Assembly (NCBI GenBank): GCA_020847735.1
Contig: JADLBL010000015.1
Coordinates: 304,755-368,754 of the forward strand
DNA: 64,000 bases
Direction: 5' to 3'
DNA from: Candidatus Eisenbacteria bacterium
Lineage (GTDB): Bacteria; Eisenbacteria; RBG-16-71-46
Below, in pieces: positions 36,290 through 44,752 of this stretch. The first letter of the stretch is position 1; every line of letters starts with the position of its first letter. Under the pieces are notes generated by a model. The model saw only the letters and a list, made by a program, of their open reading frames with translations, did not search any database and had not been told where the DNA came from. Position numbers and translations under genes: made by a program.

Positions 36290-37857
36290 GGCGCCTGGAC
36301 GGCATGGGCGGCCGCCCGCTCGGGCGGCCACAGGTCCACCGGCTCGGTCCGGTCGGCGGCGCGATCGCGCTGCTCGCCGCGATTCCGGTCATGCTGCTCG
36401 CGTTCGCCGGCCTGGCGATCGCGCTGCTGTTCACGCGCGGCCGCGGCAGGGTGCGCATCTGGCGTTTCGACGCCCCCGCGCCGGCGCCGCCCGGTCACGA
36501 CGGCGATCCCGGCGGCGCGCCGGCCGCCGGCACGGACGGACCCGCGGCAGCGGCCGTGAAGCCGCGCGAGAAGTCGCACGCCGAGGTGATCGAGGCGCTG
36601 CCGCTCGTGCTCGGCCTCGCGGGCGCGCTGCTCGCCGGCTCGCTGGCGCCCGGCACCGCATTCGCGAAGCTGCTCGTGCCGATGGACGACGCGCAGACGA
36701 ATCACCTGAAGGCCTACGGGCTGACGTTCTGGGTGCTCGAGCAGGGCCAGAAGGCCGAGTGGCTGCTCAACTACCGCGGCGGCTCGTTCCTGCTCGCCGA
36801 CGATCCGGCGACCGAGCGCGAGGCGAACATCCGCGGGGTCACGCTCGAACCCGTGAACGGCTCCGCCGAGGCCGCGATCCGCGCGAAGATCGCCGACGAG
36901 AACATGGAGTCGGTGGCGCTCGAGAAGGCGCCGAAGGTGGCCGTCTACATTCCGCCGAACACGCCGCCCTGGGACGACGCGGTGACGCTCGCCCTGCAGT
37001 ACGCCGACATCCCGTACGCGCGCGTCTGGGACGAGGAGGTGCTCAAGGGCGATCTTGCGAAGTACGACTGGCTCCATCTGCACCACGAGGACTTCACCGG
37101 GCAGCACGGGAAGTTCTGGGCGGCCTACCACTCGATGCCCTGGTACATCGAGGAGGAGGCGGTGCAAAAGGCGATGGCGGCGCGGCTCGGATACGCGAAG
37201 GTCTCGCAGCTCAAGGGCGCGGTCGCGCTCGCGATTCGCGACTACGTCGGACGCGGCGGCTTCATGTTCGGCATGTGCTCGGCGACCGACACCTACGACA
37301 TCGCGCTCGCGGCCCAGGGCGTGGACATCGCCGACGTCGTGTACGACGGCGATCCGCCCGATCCGGCCGCGCAGTCGAAGCTCGATTTCAGCCAGACGCT
37401 GGCGTTCCGCAACTTCACGCTCGAGCCCGACCCGATCGCCTACCGGTTCTCGGACATTGACGTCACCGCCGAGGCCAACCAGCGGGGCCCCAACACGGTC
37501 TTCACGCTGTTCGAGTTCAGCGCCAAGAACGATCCCGTCCCGACCATGCTGACGCAGGACCACGTCAACGCCGTGCCCGAGTTCCTCGGTCAGAGCACCG
37601 GCTTCCGGCGCTCGAAGCTCAAGCCGAACGTGCTCGTGCTCGGCGAGGTCGAGGGCACCGACGAGGTGAAGTACCTGCACGGCCAGTACGGTCGCGGCAC
37701 CTTCACCTTTCTCGGCGGCCACGACCCCGAGGACTACCAGCACATGGTCGGCGATCCCGAGACGAAGCTCGACCAGTACCCGCACTCGCCCGGCTACCGG
37801 CTGATCCTCAACAACGTGCTCTTCCCCGCGGCCGAGAAGAAGAAGCAGAAGACGTGA
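36286..37857 (+). CDS. 'Asparagine synthetase B-like' exported protein (misnamed family)
   Basis: A 523-aa protein with a GTG start (GTGA overlap). A hydrophobic stretch (about residues 24-47) and a second one near 105-125 lead to a conserved domain: K-L-L-V-P-M-D-D-A-Q-T-N-H-L-K-A-Y-G, L-N-Y-R-G-G-S-F-L-L, L-E-K-A-P-K-V-A-V-Y, P-P-W-D-D-A-V-T-L-A-L, Y-D-W-L-H-L-H-H-E-D-F-T-G-Q, G-G-F-M-F-G-M-C-S-A-T-D and F-L-G-G-H-D-P-E-D-Y-Q-H. The end is L-F-P-A-A-E-K-K-K-Q-K-T. From memory this is the family databases call 'asparagine synthetase B' in Bacteroidetes. It has no synthetase motifs and looks like an amidotransferase-fold/ThuA-like domain with Cys in F-G-M-C-S-A. It may be an envelope enzyme. 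Confidence 0.85.
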   Translation: MRRLDGMGGRPLGRPQVHRLGPVGGAIALLAAIPVMLLAFAGLAIALLFTRGRGRVRIWRFDAPAPAPPGHDGDPGGAPAAGTDGPAAAAVKPREKSHAEVIEALPLVLGLAGALLAGSLAPGTAFAKLLVPMDDAQTNHLKAYGLTFWVLEQGQKAEWLLNYRGGSFLLADDPATEREANIRGVTLEPVNGSAEAAIRAKIADENMESVALEKAPKVAVYIPPNTPPWDDAVTLALQYADIPYARVWDEEVLKGDLAKYDWLHLHHEDFTGQHGKFWAAYHSMPWYIEEEAVQKAMAARLGYAKVSQLKGAVALAIRDYVGRGGFMFGMCSATDTYDIALAAQGVDIADVVYDGDPPDPAAQSKLDFSQTLAFRNFTLEPDPIAYRFSDIDVTAEANQRGPNTVFTLFEFSAKNDPVPTMLTQDHVNAVPEFLGQSTGFRRSKLKPNVLVLGEVEGTDEVKYLHGQYGRGTFTFLGGHDPEDYQHMVGDPETKLDQYPHSPGYRLILNNVLFPAAEKKKQKT

Positions 37858-37968
37858 AGCCGGCCGGCTCCGCGCCGGCGGGCGTGGCGCTCCGTGACCC
37901 CGGCGGCACGCTCCGCCCGCGAACCTTTCAGCGCGGCGCCGGACGCGCGTGAACGCTCCCGCGATTCC

Positions 37969-38985
37969 TCAGGCCGCCGCCCCCTCCTGAACCCGGCGCA
38001 GCAGCGGACGCGCGAGCAGGAAGAGCCACACGACCAGCACGAACGGCGAGGTCAGCGCCGGCATCCCGAGCGGCGCCAGCGCGGCGGACAGGGCCGCGAA
38101 CAGCACCGCGCTCGCGATCGCGCCCAGCGCCGCGTACGAGGTCGAGGCGGGGCCGAAGCCGCCCGCGAGCGCGATCGCCGCGAGGACGGAGTTGAAGCCG
38201 AAGGCGCCGGAGCGAATCGCCGGCTCGGCGGCTCCCAGGACCCAGGCGGTGAGCAGGCCCGCGAGGGAACCCAGGAGCGCGGCCACCCCCGCCGAACGCG
38301 AGCTGAGGAACAGCCCGACGGCGAACAACACGCCGGTGATGGCGTTGCCCTGGAAGAAGACCTGCGAGAGGCCCGTCAGCAGCCCCGTGCCCACGGTCGC
38401 GGCGGTCACGACCCCTTCGACCGATGCGGCGGTGGGAAGCCCGGCGGTCGGCAGCACGCCGGTCGAATGCAGGCGGCCGAAGCGCGCGGTGGCCAGCACG
38501 AAGCCCAGGGTCGTGAGGACGAACGGCGCCGTCAGCGCGGGAACCTTCCAGGTGCCGAACAGGCGGATCAGCGCCGCCATGAGGACGGTCGTGCAGGCGG
38601 CCGCGAGGACGACGTAGCTCCAGGCCAGCGCGTCCGGCTTCAGGAAGAAGAGCAGGGCGATGGCGACGAGGGCCCCGTTGAAGCCGAAAAGGCCCTCCCG
38701 AATCTGCGAACGTGCCGCGCCGAGAAGCGTCGCGGCCGCCGTGCTCACGGCGGCGCCGAGCAGGGCCGCCCAGCCGAACAGCGCGGAGTTGAAGAAGAGG
38801 CCGGCCAGGAAGAGCAGGCCCGTGAAGGCGTTGTTCTGCAGCATCACCTGCCCGATGCCGCGAAGCACCGAATCCACGAAGGCCAGCAGCCGTCGCGGCG
38901 GGTCCGTGCCGTCGCCCGCGAGCCCCGTTGCGGTCAGCCGCAGGGGCGTGTCGGCTTCCGGGGCGCGGTGGTCCGCTGGCGTCAT
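37969..38985 (-). CDS. Urea transporter (UT family)
   Basis: A 338-aa membrane protein made of two homologous halves, as in UT-B-type urea channels. Each half has the G-Q-V-M-L-Q-N-N-A-F-T-G-L-L-F type helix (about residues 44-58; second copy S-Q-V-F-F-Q-G-N-A-I-T-G-V-L-F). Each also has the pore signature P-A-L-T-[AS]-P-F (V-P-A-L-T-A-P-F and M-P-A-L-T-S-P-F). The start at 38985 is chosen over ATG 38991 because the AGGAGG site lies 7 nt before it, whereas only 1 nt separates it from 38991. It probably moves urea passively across the inner membrane. No urease genes are present in the window. Confidence 0.9.
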   Translation of the reverse strand: MTPADHRAPEADTPLRLTATGLAGDGTDPPRRLLAFVDSVLRGIGQVMLQNNAFTGLLFLAGLFFNSALFGWAALLGAAVSTAAATLLGAARSQIREGLFGFNGALVAIALLFFLKPDALAWSYVVLAAACTTVLMAALIRLFGTWKVPALTAPFVLTTLGFVLATARFGRLHSTGVLPTAGLPTAASVEGVVTAATVGTGLLTGLSQVFFQGNAITGVLFAVGLFLSSRSAGVAALLGSLAGLLTAWVLGAAEPAIRSGAFGFNSVLAAIALAGGFGPASTSYAALGAIASAVLFAALSAALAPLGMPALTSPFVLVVWLFLLARPLLRRVQEGAAA

Positions 38986-39037
38986 TCGCATCCCTCCTGC
39001 ATCGCTCCGATCGCCCCGCCGGTCCGGGGCGGCCTCC

Positions 39038-39079
39038 GAAAAAAACGCGTGGCCGGCGGCGGGTGCCCGGCCACGCGTT
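39038..39079 (-). terminator. Rho-independent terminator of the OmpA/TSP3 gene
   Basis: Perfect 13-bp stem (39044-39056 with 39067-39079), 10-nt loop, followed on the minus strand by a run of seven Ts (39045-39039). It is the clearest intrinsic terminator in the window. Confidence 0.93.
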
Positions 39080-39110
39080 GGCGGCACGTCGTTCAATCCA
39101 CCCTGGATGG

Positions 39111-40562
39111 TTACGGTTGGGAGCCGTCCTTCTTCAGGAACCCGCGCTTCTCGCGCTCGATCTTGAGCGCCTCGGTGTTGGTCACCTTGAACTCGACCCG
39201 GCGGTTCTTCGCGCGGCCGAGCGCGGTGCTGTTCGAGGCCACCGGCTGCGTCGGACCGTAGCCCTTCACCGTGTACTTCGAGGCGTCGAGCGCCGGGTAG
39301 CGGGACGTCAGCCACGCGAGCACGGCCTTCGCGCGGGCATCGGAGAGCGTCATGTTCTTCGCCAGGCTGCCCGAGTTGTCGGTGTGGCCGCCGATCTCGA
39401 TCGTCAGCGTCGGGTACTGCAGCAGGATCCTGGCGAGGTCGGACAGCACCGAGTCGCTCTCGGCCTTGATCGTCGCCTTGCCGACGTCGAAGTTGACGTC
39501 CTGCAGGCTGATCGTGCCGGTGTCGAGCAGTTCCGTTTCGCGCTCGCTCACCTCGATCGGGCAGCCGTTCGGGTCCACCTTGAGGTCGGCCGGCGTGTTC
39601 GGGCACTGGTCGAGCCCGTCGCAGACGCCGTCCTTGTCCGTGTCCACGACGCAGCCGGTCGAATCCACCTGGCAGCCCTTCGGCGTGTTCTCGCACCGGT
39701 CGAGACCGTCGAAGACGCCGTCGCCGTCGCTGTCGAGCGGGCAGCCCTTCGCATCCACCTTCGCGCCCTGCGGCGTGGCCTCGCACTGATCGAGGCCGTC
39801 GCACACGCCGTCGCCGTCGGTGTCCACGATGCAGCCGTCCTTGCCGACCTTGCAGCCGGCCGGCGTGCCCTCGCACTTATCGAGGCCGTCGTAGACGCCG
39901 TCCTTGTCGGAATCCAGCGGACAGCCGGAGGCGTCCACCTTCGCGCCGATCGGCGTGTCGGGGCACTTGTCCAGCCAGTTACGGACGCCGTCGAGGTCCT
40001 GATCCTTCGGGCGGCCGCCGAGCGTGAACTGCAGTCCGGCCGTCACGGCGAGGTGGTGACTGCTCTCGAGCGCGCCCTTCTCGCGGAACAGGATGTCGCG
40101 GACCTGCAGGCGCAGGTAGGTGCGCGAGCTGCCGAGGGCGTCGTAGAGGAAGCCCGCGCCGATGCTGGGTGTTCCCATGCGGTGCACGCCCTCGATCGCG
40201 TTGAGCGAGCGGCCCAGTCCGAAGCCCGTGAGCAGGTAGGGCGTCGCCCGCTCGCCGGGATCGCGCAGGTTCCAGCGCGCGTCGAGCGCCGCGTACGACC
40301 ACTCGTGCTCGATGTCCCCGGGCCGGTCGAGCCGCGTCTTGACGCCCGTGAACGAGCCTTCGAGCGACAGGTGGTTCATCCAGCGCCAGCCGAGCGAGCC
40401 GGTGTAGATCGGGCTGTCCTTGATGAAATCACGCGCGTCGAAGCTCGAGATGCCGGCGCCGGCGTGGGCCTCGATCGGGCGCCCGCCGATCTGGGCCTGC
40501 GCGGGCAGGGCGAAGAGCGCGCCGAGCGCGGCGCACGACAGCAGACGCTTCCAGCAGGCCAT
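39111..40562 (-). CDS. OmpA-family outer-membrane protein with thrombospondin type 3 repeats
   Basis: A 483-aa protein starting at ATG 40562 with signal peptide M-A-C-W-K-R-L-L-S...A-Q-A. Residues about 24-205 form an outer-membrane beta-barrel. About 206-350 holds five calcium-binding TSP3 repeats of the form D-[KG]-D-G-V-x-D-G-L-D-x-C-x-x-T-P. Residues 355-483 are an OmpA-like peptidoglycan-binding domain (I-E-I-G-G-H-T-D-N-S-G-S, L-S-D-A-R-A-K-A-V, V-K-G-Y-G-P-T-Q-P, N-R-R-V-E-F). It links the outer membrane to the wall. It has its own promoter and a strong terminator and so forms a single-gene unit. Confidence 0.93.
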   Translation of the reverse strand: MACWKRLLSCAALGALFALPAQAQIGGRPIEAHAGAGISSFDARDFIKDSPIYTGSLGWRWMNHLSLEGSFTGVKTRLDRPGDIEHEWSYAALDARWNLRDPGERATPYLLTGFGLGRSLNAIEGVHRMGTPSIGAGFLYDALGSSRTYLRLQVRDILFREKGALESSHHLAVTAGLQFTLGGRPKDQDLDGVRNWLDKCPDTPIGAKVDASGCPLDSDKDGVYDGLDKCEGTPAGCKVGKDGCIVDTDGDGVCDGLDQCEATPQGAKVDAKGCPLDSDGDGVFDGLDRCENTPKGCQVDSTGCVVDTDKDGVCDGLDQCPNTPADLKVDPNGCPIEVSERETELLDTGTISLQDVNFDVGKATIKAESDSVLSDLARILLQYPTLTIEIGGHTDNSGSLAKNMTLSDARAKAVLAWLTSRYPALDASKYTVKGYGPTQPVASNSTALGRAKNRRVEFKVTNTEALKIEREKRGFLKKDGSQP

Positions 40563-40675
40563 GCGAGCGAAACCTCCGAACCCGATCCGGGAAACACTTG
40601 CGCTGCCGCGGGGAGCGGCGGGAACGCGGCACGGCCGCGCGTTCAGGCGGCCGGACGCTGGAAAAAGGCCGGTAA

Positions 40676-40704
40676 GTGTTAGCATCCGGCCCCCGGCGGG
40701 TCAA
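40676..40704 (-). promoter_or_regulatory. Sigma70-type promoter of the OmpA/TSP3 gene
   Basis: Minus strand: TTGACC (40704-40699), a 17-nt spacer, TAACAC (40681-40676). The start codon is about 114 nt downstream, leaving a long leader. Confidence 0.6.
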
Positions 40705-40748
40705 AGCTCCGGAACCGCGCCCGATCTTCGACCGAGGAGGCCCTCCCG

Positions 40749-41225
40749 ATGACGACCGCCGAACGCCGGGCGCTGATCCGGCGCTACCGGGACGGCTACG
40801 ACGAAGTCTCCCGGGCGCTCGACGGCTTTCCGCAGCAGGCGCTGACGGCCCGGCCGATCGCGGACAAGTGGAGCGCGGCCGAAATCGTCCATCACCTGGC
40901 CGACAGCGAGTCCGCCAGCGCGCTCCGCCTGCGCCGGCTGCTGGCCGAGCCGCACCCGGTGATCCAGGGATACGATCAGGCCGAATGGGCGCGCCGGCTC
41001 CGCTACCAGGAGCGCCCGCTCGCGCCTTCGCTGGCGATGTTCAAGGCCGCGCGCGAGACGACGGCGCAACTCCTCGAGACGATGACCGAGGACGAGTGGC
41101 GCCACCTCGGCTGGCACACCGAATCCGGCTCCTACCACGCCGAACGCTGGCTCGAGATCTACGCCGAACACGCACACGGCCACGCCGCCCAGATCCGGCG
41201 CCTGCGCGAGGTGCTGGGCGCGTGA
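40749..41225 (+). CDS. DinB/YfiT-family protein
   Basis: A 158-aa four-helix-bundle protein. The family usually binds a metal through three His. Visible motifs are K-W-S-A-A-E-I-V-H-H-L-A-D-S-E (His48/49) and E-H-A-H-G-H-A-A-Q-I-R-R-L-R (C-terminal His pair). These fit the metal-binding triad of DinB-like thiol-dependent transferases, but the substrate is unknown. A strong GAGGAGG site precedes the ATG. The stop codon is coupled to folP through GTGA. Cytoplasmic location is inferred. Confidence 0.9.
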   Translation: MTTAERRALIRRYRDGYDEVSRALDGFPQQALTARPIADKWSAAEIVHHLADSESASALRLRRLLAEPHPVIQGYDQAEWARRLRYQERPLAPSLAMFKAARETTAQLLETMTEDEWRHLGWHTESGSYHAERWLEIYAEHAHGHAAQIRRLREVLGA

Positions 41226-42064
41226 TCTGGCGCTGCCGCGGCGCCACGTTCGACCTTTCGGCGCGCACGCTCGTGATGGGGGTGCTCAACGTCACGCCCG
41301 ATTCGTTCTCGGATGGCGGCCGCTACCTGGACCCGGAGGCGGCGATCGCCCGCGGCCGCGAATTGCTCGCCCAGGGTGCGGACCTGCTCGACCTGGGCGC
41401 CGAGAGCACCCGGCCGGGCGCGGCGGAGGTTCCGGCCGACGAGCAGCTCCGCCGGCTCGAGCCGGTGGTCGCGGCGCTCGTCCGCGAGCCGGGCGTGGTG
41501 CTGTCGGTGGACACACGCAGCGCCGCCGTCGCCGCGCGCGCGCTGGAATGGGGCGTCCACGTCGTCAACGACGTCAGCGCGCTCGGCGACCCGGCCATGG
41601 CCGGCGTCGTCGCCCCCGGCGGGGCGGGGCTCGTGCTGATGCACATGCGCGGCACCCCGGCGACCATGCAGACCGACCTGCGCTACGACGACGTGGTCGC
41701 CGAGGTCGGCGCGCACCTGAAGCGGCGCATGGCGGTCGCGGCCGCCGCCGGGATCGACGCCGAGCGGATCGCCCTCGACCCCGGCATCGGCTTCGGCAAG
41801 TCGGCCGCGCAGAGCCTGCGGCTGCTGGCGCGCGGCGACGACCTCGCCGCGCTCGGCCGGCCGCTGCTGGTCGGCGCCTCGCGCAAGAGCTTCCTCGCCC
41901 GGCTGCTCGGCGACGCTCCGGCCGACCGCCGGCTCGAGGCCAGCCTCGCGGCCGCCGCGCTCGCGGTCTTCCTCGGCGCCCGCGTGGTGCGCGCCCATGA
42001 CGTCGCCGAGACCGTCCGCGTCGTGAAGGTCGCCGAGGCGGCGCGCGCCGCCCGCGGCCGCTGA
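41222..42064 (+). CDS. folP: Dihydropteroate synthase
   Basis: A 280-aa enzyme joining 6-hydroxymethyl-dihydropterin pyrophosphate with p-aminobenzoate in folate synthesis; it is the target of sulfonamides. Signatures are M-G-V-L-N-V-T-P-D-S-F-S-D-G-G, D-L-G-A-E-S-T-R-P-G-A, S-V-D-T-R-S, V-N-D-V-S-A, L-M-H-M-R-G-T-P-A-T-M-Q, D-P-G-I-G-F-G-K-S and G-A-S-R-K-S-F-L. The GTG at 41222 overlaps the stop of the DinB-like gene. cdaA follows after an 88-nt gap, a neighbour pairing seen in many bacteria. Confidence 0.96.
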   Translation: MIWRCRGATFDLSARTLVMGVLNVTPDSFSDGGRYLDPEAAIARGRELLAQGADLLDLGAESTRPGAAEVPADEQLRRLEPVVAALVREPGVVLSVDTRSAAVAARALEWGVHVVNDVSALGDPAMAGVVAPGGAGLVLMHMRGTPATMQTDLRYDDVVAEVGAHLKRRMAVAAAAGIDAERIALDPGIGFGKSAAQSLRLLARGDDLAALGRPLLVGASRKSFLARLLGDAPADRRLEASLAAAALAVFLGARVVRAHDVAETVRVVKVAEAARAARGR

Positions 42065-42152
42065 CGCGCAGGGGTCGGCCGCCTCGTTCCGGCGCGCGCG
42101 GCGCACGATCCGCTCCCCGCGGGGCAAACCCATCTGATAACGTTCGGACCGC

Positions 42153-42980
42153 ATGAACCCCACCAGCCTGCTCGGGATCAAGGGTGTCGTGGACATCCTC
42201 ATCGTCGCGGCGCTCTTCTACCGCCTGCTCACGCTCGTGCGCGGCACGCGCAGCGCGCAGATGCTCGTCGGCCTCGCGTTCCTCGTGGTCGTCGGGATCG
42301 TCGCACGCTACTTCGACCTGCTCGCCGTGCGCTGGATCGTGGACAGCCTCAAGACGGTCTGGGTCATCGCCTTCGTCATCCTGTTCCAGCCCGAGCTGCG
42401 GCATGCGCTCGCGCAGTTCGGGCGCACGCGCTACTTCCGCTCGTTCCTGCGCGGCGACGGTTTCGGCGTGCTCGGCGAGGTCGTGCGGGCGGTCGAGAAC
42501 CTCGCGCAGCGCCGTCACGGCGCGCTCCTCGTGATGGAGCGCAACGTCGGGCTGCGCAACTTCGTCGAGACCGGCACCCGCATTGACGCGCGGGTCACGG
42601 CCGAGCTGCTGGTGACGATCTTCAGCCCCGGCTCGCCCCTGCACGACGGCGCCGTCATCATCCGCGAGGAGTCCATCGTCGCCGCGTCGTGCATCCTGCC
42701 GTTGTCGGCGAACCCGCTCACCGCCATCTCGCTCGGCACGCGCCACCGCGCCGCCATCGGTCTGTCCGAGGAGACCGACGCGGCGATCATCGTCGTGAGC
42801 GAGCAGTCCGGCAGCATCTCGGTCGCCTACCGCGGGGTGCTTTACCAGCGCCTCAACGAGGGCCAGCTGCGCAGCGAGCTGTCGCGCATCTTCCGGCTGC
42901 GGCCCGAGGACGAGCCGGCGGCCGCCCCGGAATCCGGCACGGCCGCCACGACGACCGGCGCGGAGAAGGCCGCGGGCTGA
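42153..42980 (+). CDS. cdaA: Diadenylate cyclase CdaA
   Basis: A 275-aa membrane enzyme that makes cyclic di-AMP from two ATP. Three N-terminal helices (about residues 10-28, 36-52 and 64-79) precede the DAC domain. The catalytic signature is D-G-A (165-167) in L-H-D-G-A-V-I-I-R and R-H-R (197-199) in L-G-T-R-H-R-A-A-I-G. No cdaR gene follows, although many bacteria encode it there. The C-terminus ends with an Ala/Glu-rich tail. Cyclic di-AMP usually controls osmotic balance and wall homeostasis. The stop overlaps the next gene (CTGA). Confidence 0.95.
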   Translation: MNPTSLLGIKGVVDILIVAALFYRLLTLVRGTRSAQMLVGLAFLVVVGIVARYFDLLAVRWIVDSLKTVWVIAFVILFQPELRHALAQFGRTRYFRSFLRGDGFGVLGEVVRAVENLAQRRHGALLVMERNVGLRNFVETGTRIDARVTAELLVTIFSPGSPLHDGAVIIREESIVAASCILPLSANPLTAISLGTRHRAAIGLSEETDAAIIVVSEQSGSISVAYRGVLYQRLNEGQLRSELSRIFRLRPEDEPAAAPESGTAATTTGAEKAAG

Positions 42981-44485
42981 ACGCGCCCGCTCCGACTCCG
43001 GGCGAGGGCGCGCGCCGTCCGCCCCGCATCACCGCGCAGGTGCTGGCCTCCGCGCGCGGCTGCGAGCGCCGGCTGTGGCTGCGCCAGCACCATCCGCAGG
43101 AGGCCTCGCCGGTCACCGAGCACGGTCGCGTCCTGCGCGAGCGCGGCGACGAGCACGAGCGCGCGATCGCCGGACGCTTCGCGGATCTCGAGGGCCCGAT
43201 CTGGCGCCGCGACCGGCCGTTCGCCGAAGCCGCCGGAGAGTCGCTGCGCCTGTTGCTCGAGACCCGGCGGCCGCTGTGGCAGGCGGCGCTGCTCACGCCC
43301 GACGGCCGCCGTTCGGCACAGCCCGATTTCCTGTGGTGGGAGGCGGACTCGCTGGTCGTGCGCGAGGCACGCCTGGCGCTGCGGCCGGGACAGCGCGCCG
43401 ACCTGGCGCTGCAGATGGCCCACCTCGCGCACGTGATCGGCGCGGCGGCCGGGATCGAGCCCGTCCGCTTCGAGGTCGAAGGTGGCGACGGCTCGGTCGC
43501 GGTCCTCGAGCCCCTGCCGCCCGACGAGTATGAGCGGATCGTGCGCGCCGCCGAGGGCGTGCTCGCGAGCGAGGCCGAGCCCGATCTGCTGCTCGCGCAC
43601 TCGACCTGCCGGCGCTGCATGTTCTACGCGCACTGCTGGGATCGGGCCGAGCGCGAGCGCCGCATCGAGCTCCTGCCCGAGGTCCAGCCGGCCCACGTGC
43701 ACGACTATCACGCGCTCGGCGTGCGCACGATCGAGCAGCTCGCCTCGCTCGATCCCGCGCGGCTTGCGAAGGGCCCCGCGCGCGCGGCCGCCGAACGCGC
43801 CGTGCGCGTCGCGGGCGCCTGGCGGGACGACCGGGCCGAGTGGCTGCAGGCGCCGCGCCTGCCCGGCCCGCCGGTCGTGTTCTTCGACGTCGAGGGCGAC
43901 GCGCAGGGCGAGGAAGGCGAGACGCCGATCTACCTCTGGGGTCTCGGGCTCGACGACGGCGTGAACGAGCCGCACGCCGAGGCGCTGCTCGCCGGCGCGG
44001 GGCCCGAAGGCGACGCTCGAGCCTGGCGCGCGTTCCTCGCGCGCGCGGGCGAGTTGCTCGCGCGGCATCCGGACGGCCGCTGGCTGCATTGGGACGCCTC
44101 GGAGCCGCTGTGGATCCGCCGCTACGCCGAGCGGCTCGGCGCGCCCGCCGGACTCGCCGAGCGGCTGCTCGCGGCGTGCTTCGATCTCAAGCGCGAACTC
44201 GACCGGAGCGTGCGGCTGCCGCTGCGGTCCTACTCGATCAAGCACGTCGCACCGTGGATGGGCTTCGAGTGGCGCAACCCCGAGGCGGGCTCGGAGTGGT
44301 CGCTCGCCCGCTGGCACCATGCCCGGCAGGCGGGGAGCGAGGCCGAGCGCGGGAAGCTCCTGGCCGAAGTCTGCGAGTACAACGCGGACGACCTCTGGGC
44401 CATGCGCGCGGTGTGGCGCTGGCTGCGCGAAAACGGTCCGCCGAACGCGCCGCGGGAGCGGCCCAGGGGAAGGCCCGATGCTTGA
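42977..44485 (+). CDS. TM0106 family RecB-like nuclease, probable CTG start
   Basis: About 502 aa. The family N-terminus (R-I-T-A-Q-V-L-A-S-A-R-G-C-E-R-R-L-W-L) has no ATG or GTG in front of it. The only coupled start is CTG at 42977 (CTGA overlap with cdaA); the first GTG (43040) would remove R-I-T. One Cys in G-C-E-R-R-L-W and three in C-R-R-C-M-F-Y-A-H-C could bind a [4Fe-4S] cluster, as in Cas4/AddB nucleases. The first half is RecB-nuclease-like (P-D-F-L-W-W-E). The second half has V-F-F-D-V-E-G-D, Y-S-I-K-H-V-A-P and Y-N-A-D-D-L, an RNase-H-like exonuclease layout. A role in DNA repair or phage defence is possible but unproven. Confidence 0.85.
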   Translation: MNAPAPTPGEGARRPPRITAQVLASARGCERRLWLRQHHPQEASPVTEHGRVLRERGDEHERAIAGRFADLEGPIWRRDRPFAEAAGESLRLLLETRRPLWQAALLTPDGRRSAQPDFLWWEADSLVVREARLALRPGQRADLALQMAHLAHVIGAAAGIEPVRFEVEGGDGSVAVLEPLPPDEYERIVRAAEGVLASEAEPDLLLAHSTCRRCMFYAHCWDRAERERRIELLPEVQPAHVHDYHALGVRTIEQLASLDPARLAKGPARAAAERAVRVAGAWRDDRAEWLQAPRLPGPPVVFFDVEGDAQGEEGETPIYLWGLGLDDGVNEPHAEALLAGAGPEGDARAWRAFLARAGELLARHPDGRWLHWDASEPLWIRRYAERLGAPAGLAERLLAACFDLKRELDRSVRLPLRSYSIKHVAPWMGFEWRNPEAGSEWSLARWHHARQAGSEAERGKLLAEVCEYNADDLWAMRAVWRWLRENGPPNAPRERPRGRPDA

Positions 44486-44510
44486 CAGCCCCGGAGGGCT
44501 TGCCTAGCTT
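44482..44510 (+). promoter_or_regulatory. Sigma70-type promoter upstream of the CAU tRNA
   Basis: TTGACA (44482-44487), a 17-nt spacer, TAGCTT (44505-44510). It lies 112 nt before the tRNA, and begins right at the end of the nuclease gene. Confidence 0.65.
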
Positions 44511-44622
44511 CCCGGGTCCGCCGGACGCGGGGAGGCCCTCGGGTCGCCGCGAGCCGGCAAGTCCTTGTGGCGGCTGCGCCGCGTCCGCAGGCGAGCACCC
44601 GTCCGCCGCCCCCGATCCACGT

Positions 44623-44697
44623 GCCAGGGTAGCTCAGTGGTAGAGCAGGGGACTCATAAGCCCTTGGTCGGGAGTTCAACTCTCCCCCCTGGCACCA
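44623..44697 (+). tRNA. tRNA with CAU anticodon, probably tRNA-Ile2 (lysidine target)
   Basis: The full cloverleaf is visible: acceptor GCCAGGG / CCCTGGC, D-stem GCTC / GAGC, anticodon loop CTCATAA, variable TGGTC, T-stem GGGAG / CTCCC, A73 and an encoded CCA (44695-44697). CAU is shared by elongator Met, initiator Met and Ile2. The G27.U43 wobble, the anticodon-stem context and the TGGTC variable loop resemble E. coli tRNA-Ile2 more than elongator tRNA-Met. The tilS gene, whose product modifies exactly this tRNA, starts 55 nt downstream. The anticodon stem has an A31.G39 mismatch. Confidence 0.93.
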
Positions 44698-44752
44698 ACC
44701 TCCACCACGATGGCCGGCGCGGCCGCCCCCGCGCCCATCCACCGAGGGGCTG

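Noticed and set aside
36286..37857. Annotation as true asparagine synthetase
   Set aside because: No class-II amidotransferase N-terminal Cys and no ATP-pyrophosphatase motif are present; only the family name carries over.
42977..44485. Assignment of the TM0106-type nuclease to a CRISPR-Cas4 locus
   Set aside because: Although it has a similar Cys pattern, there is no repeat array or other cas gene in the window.
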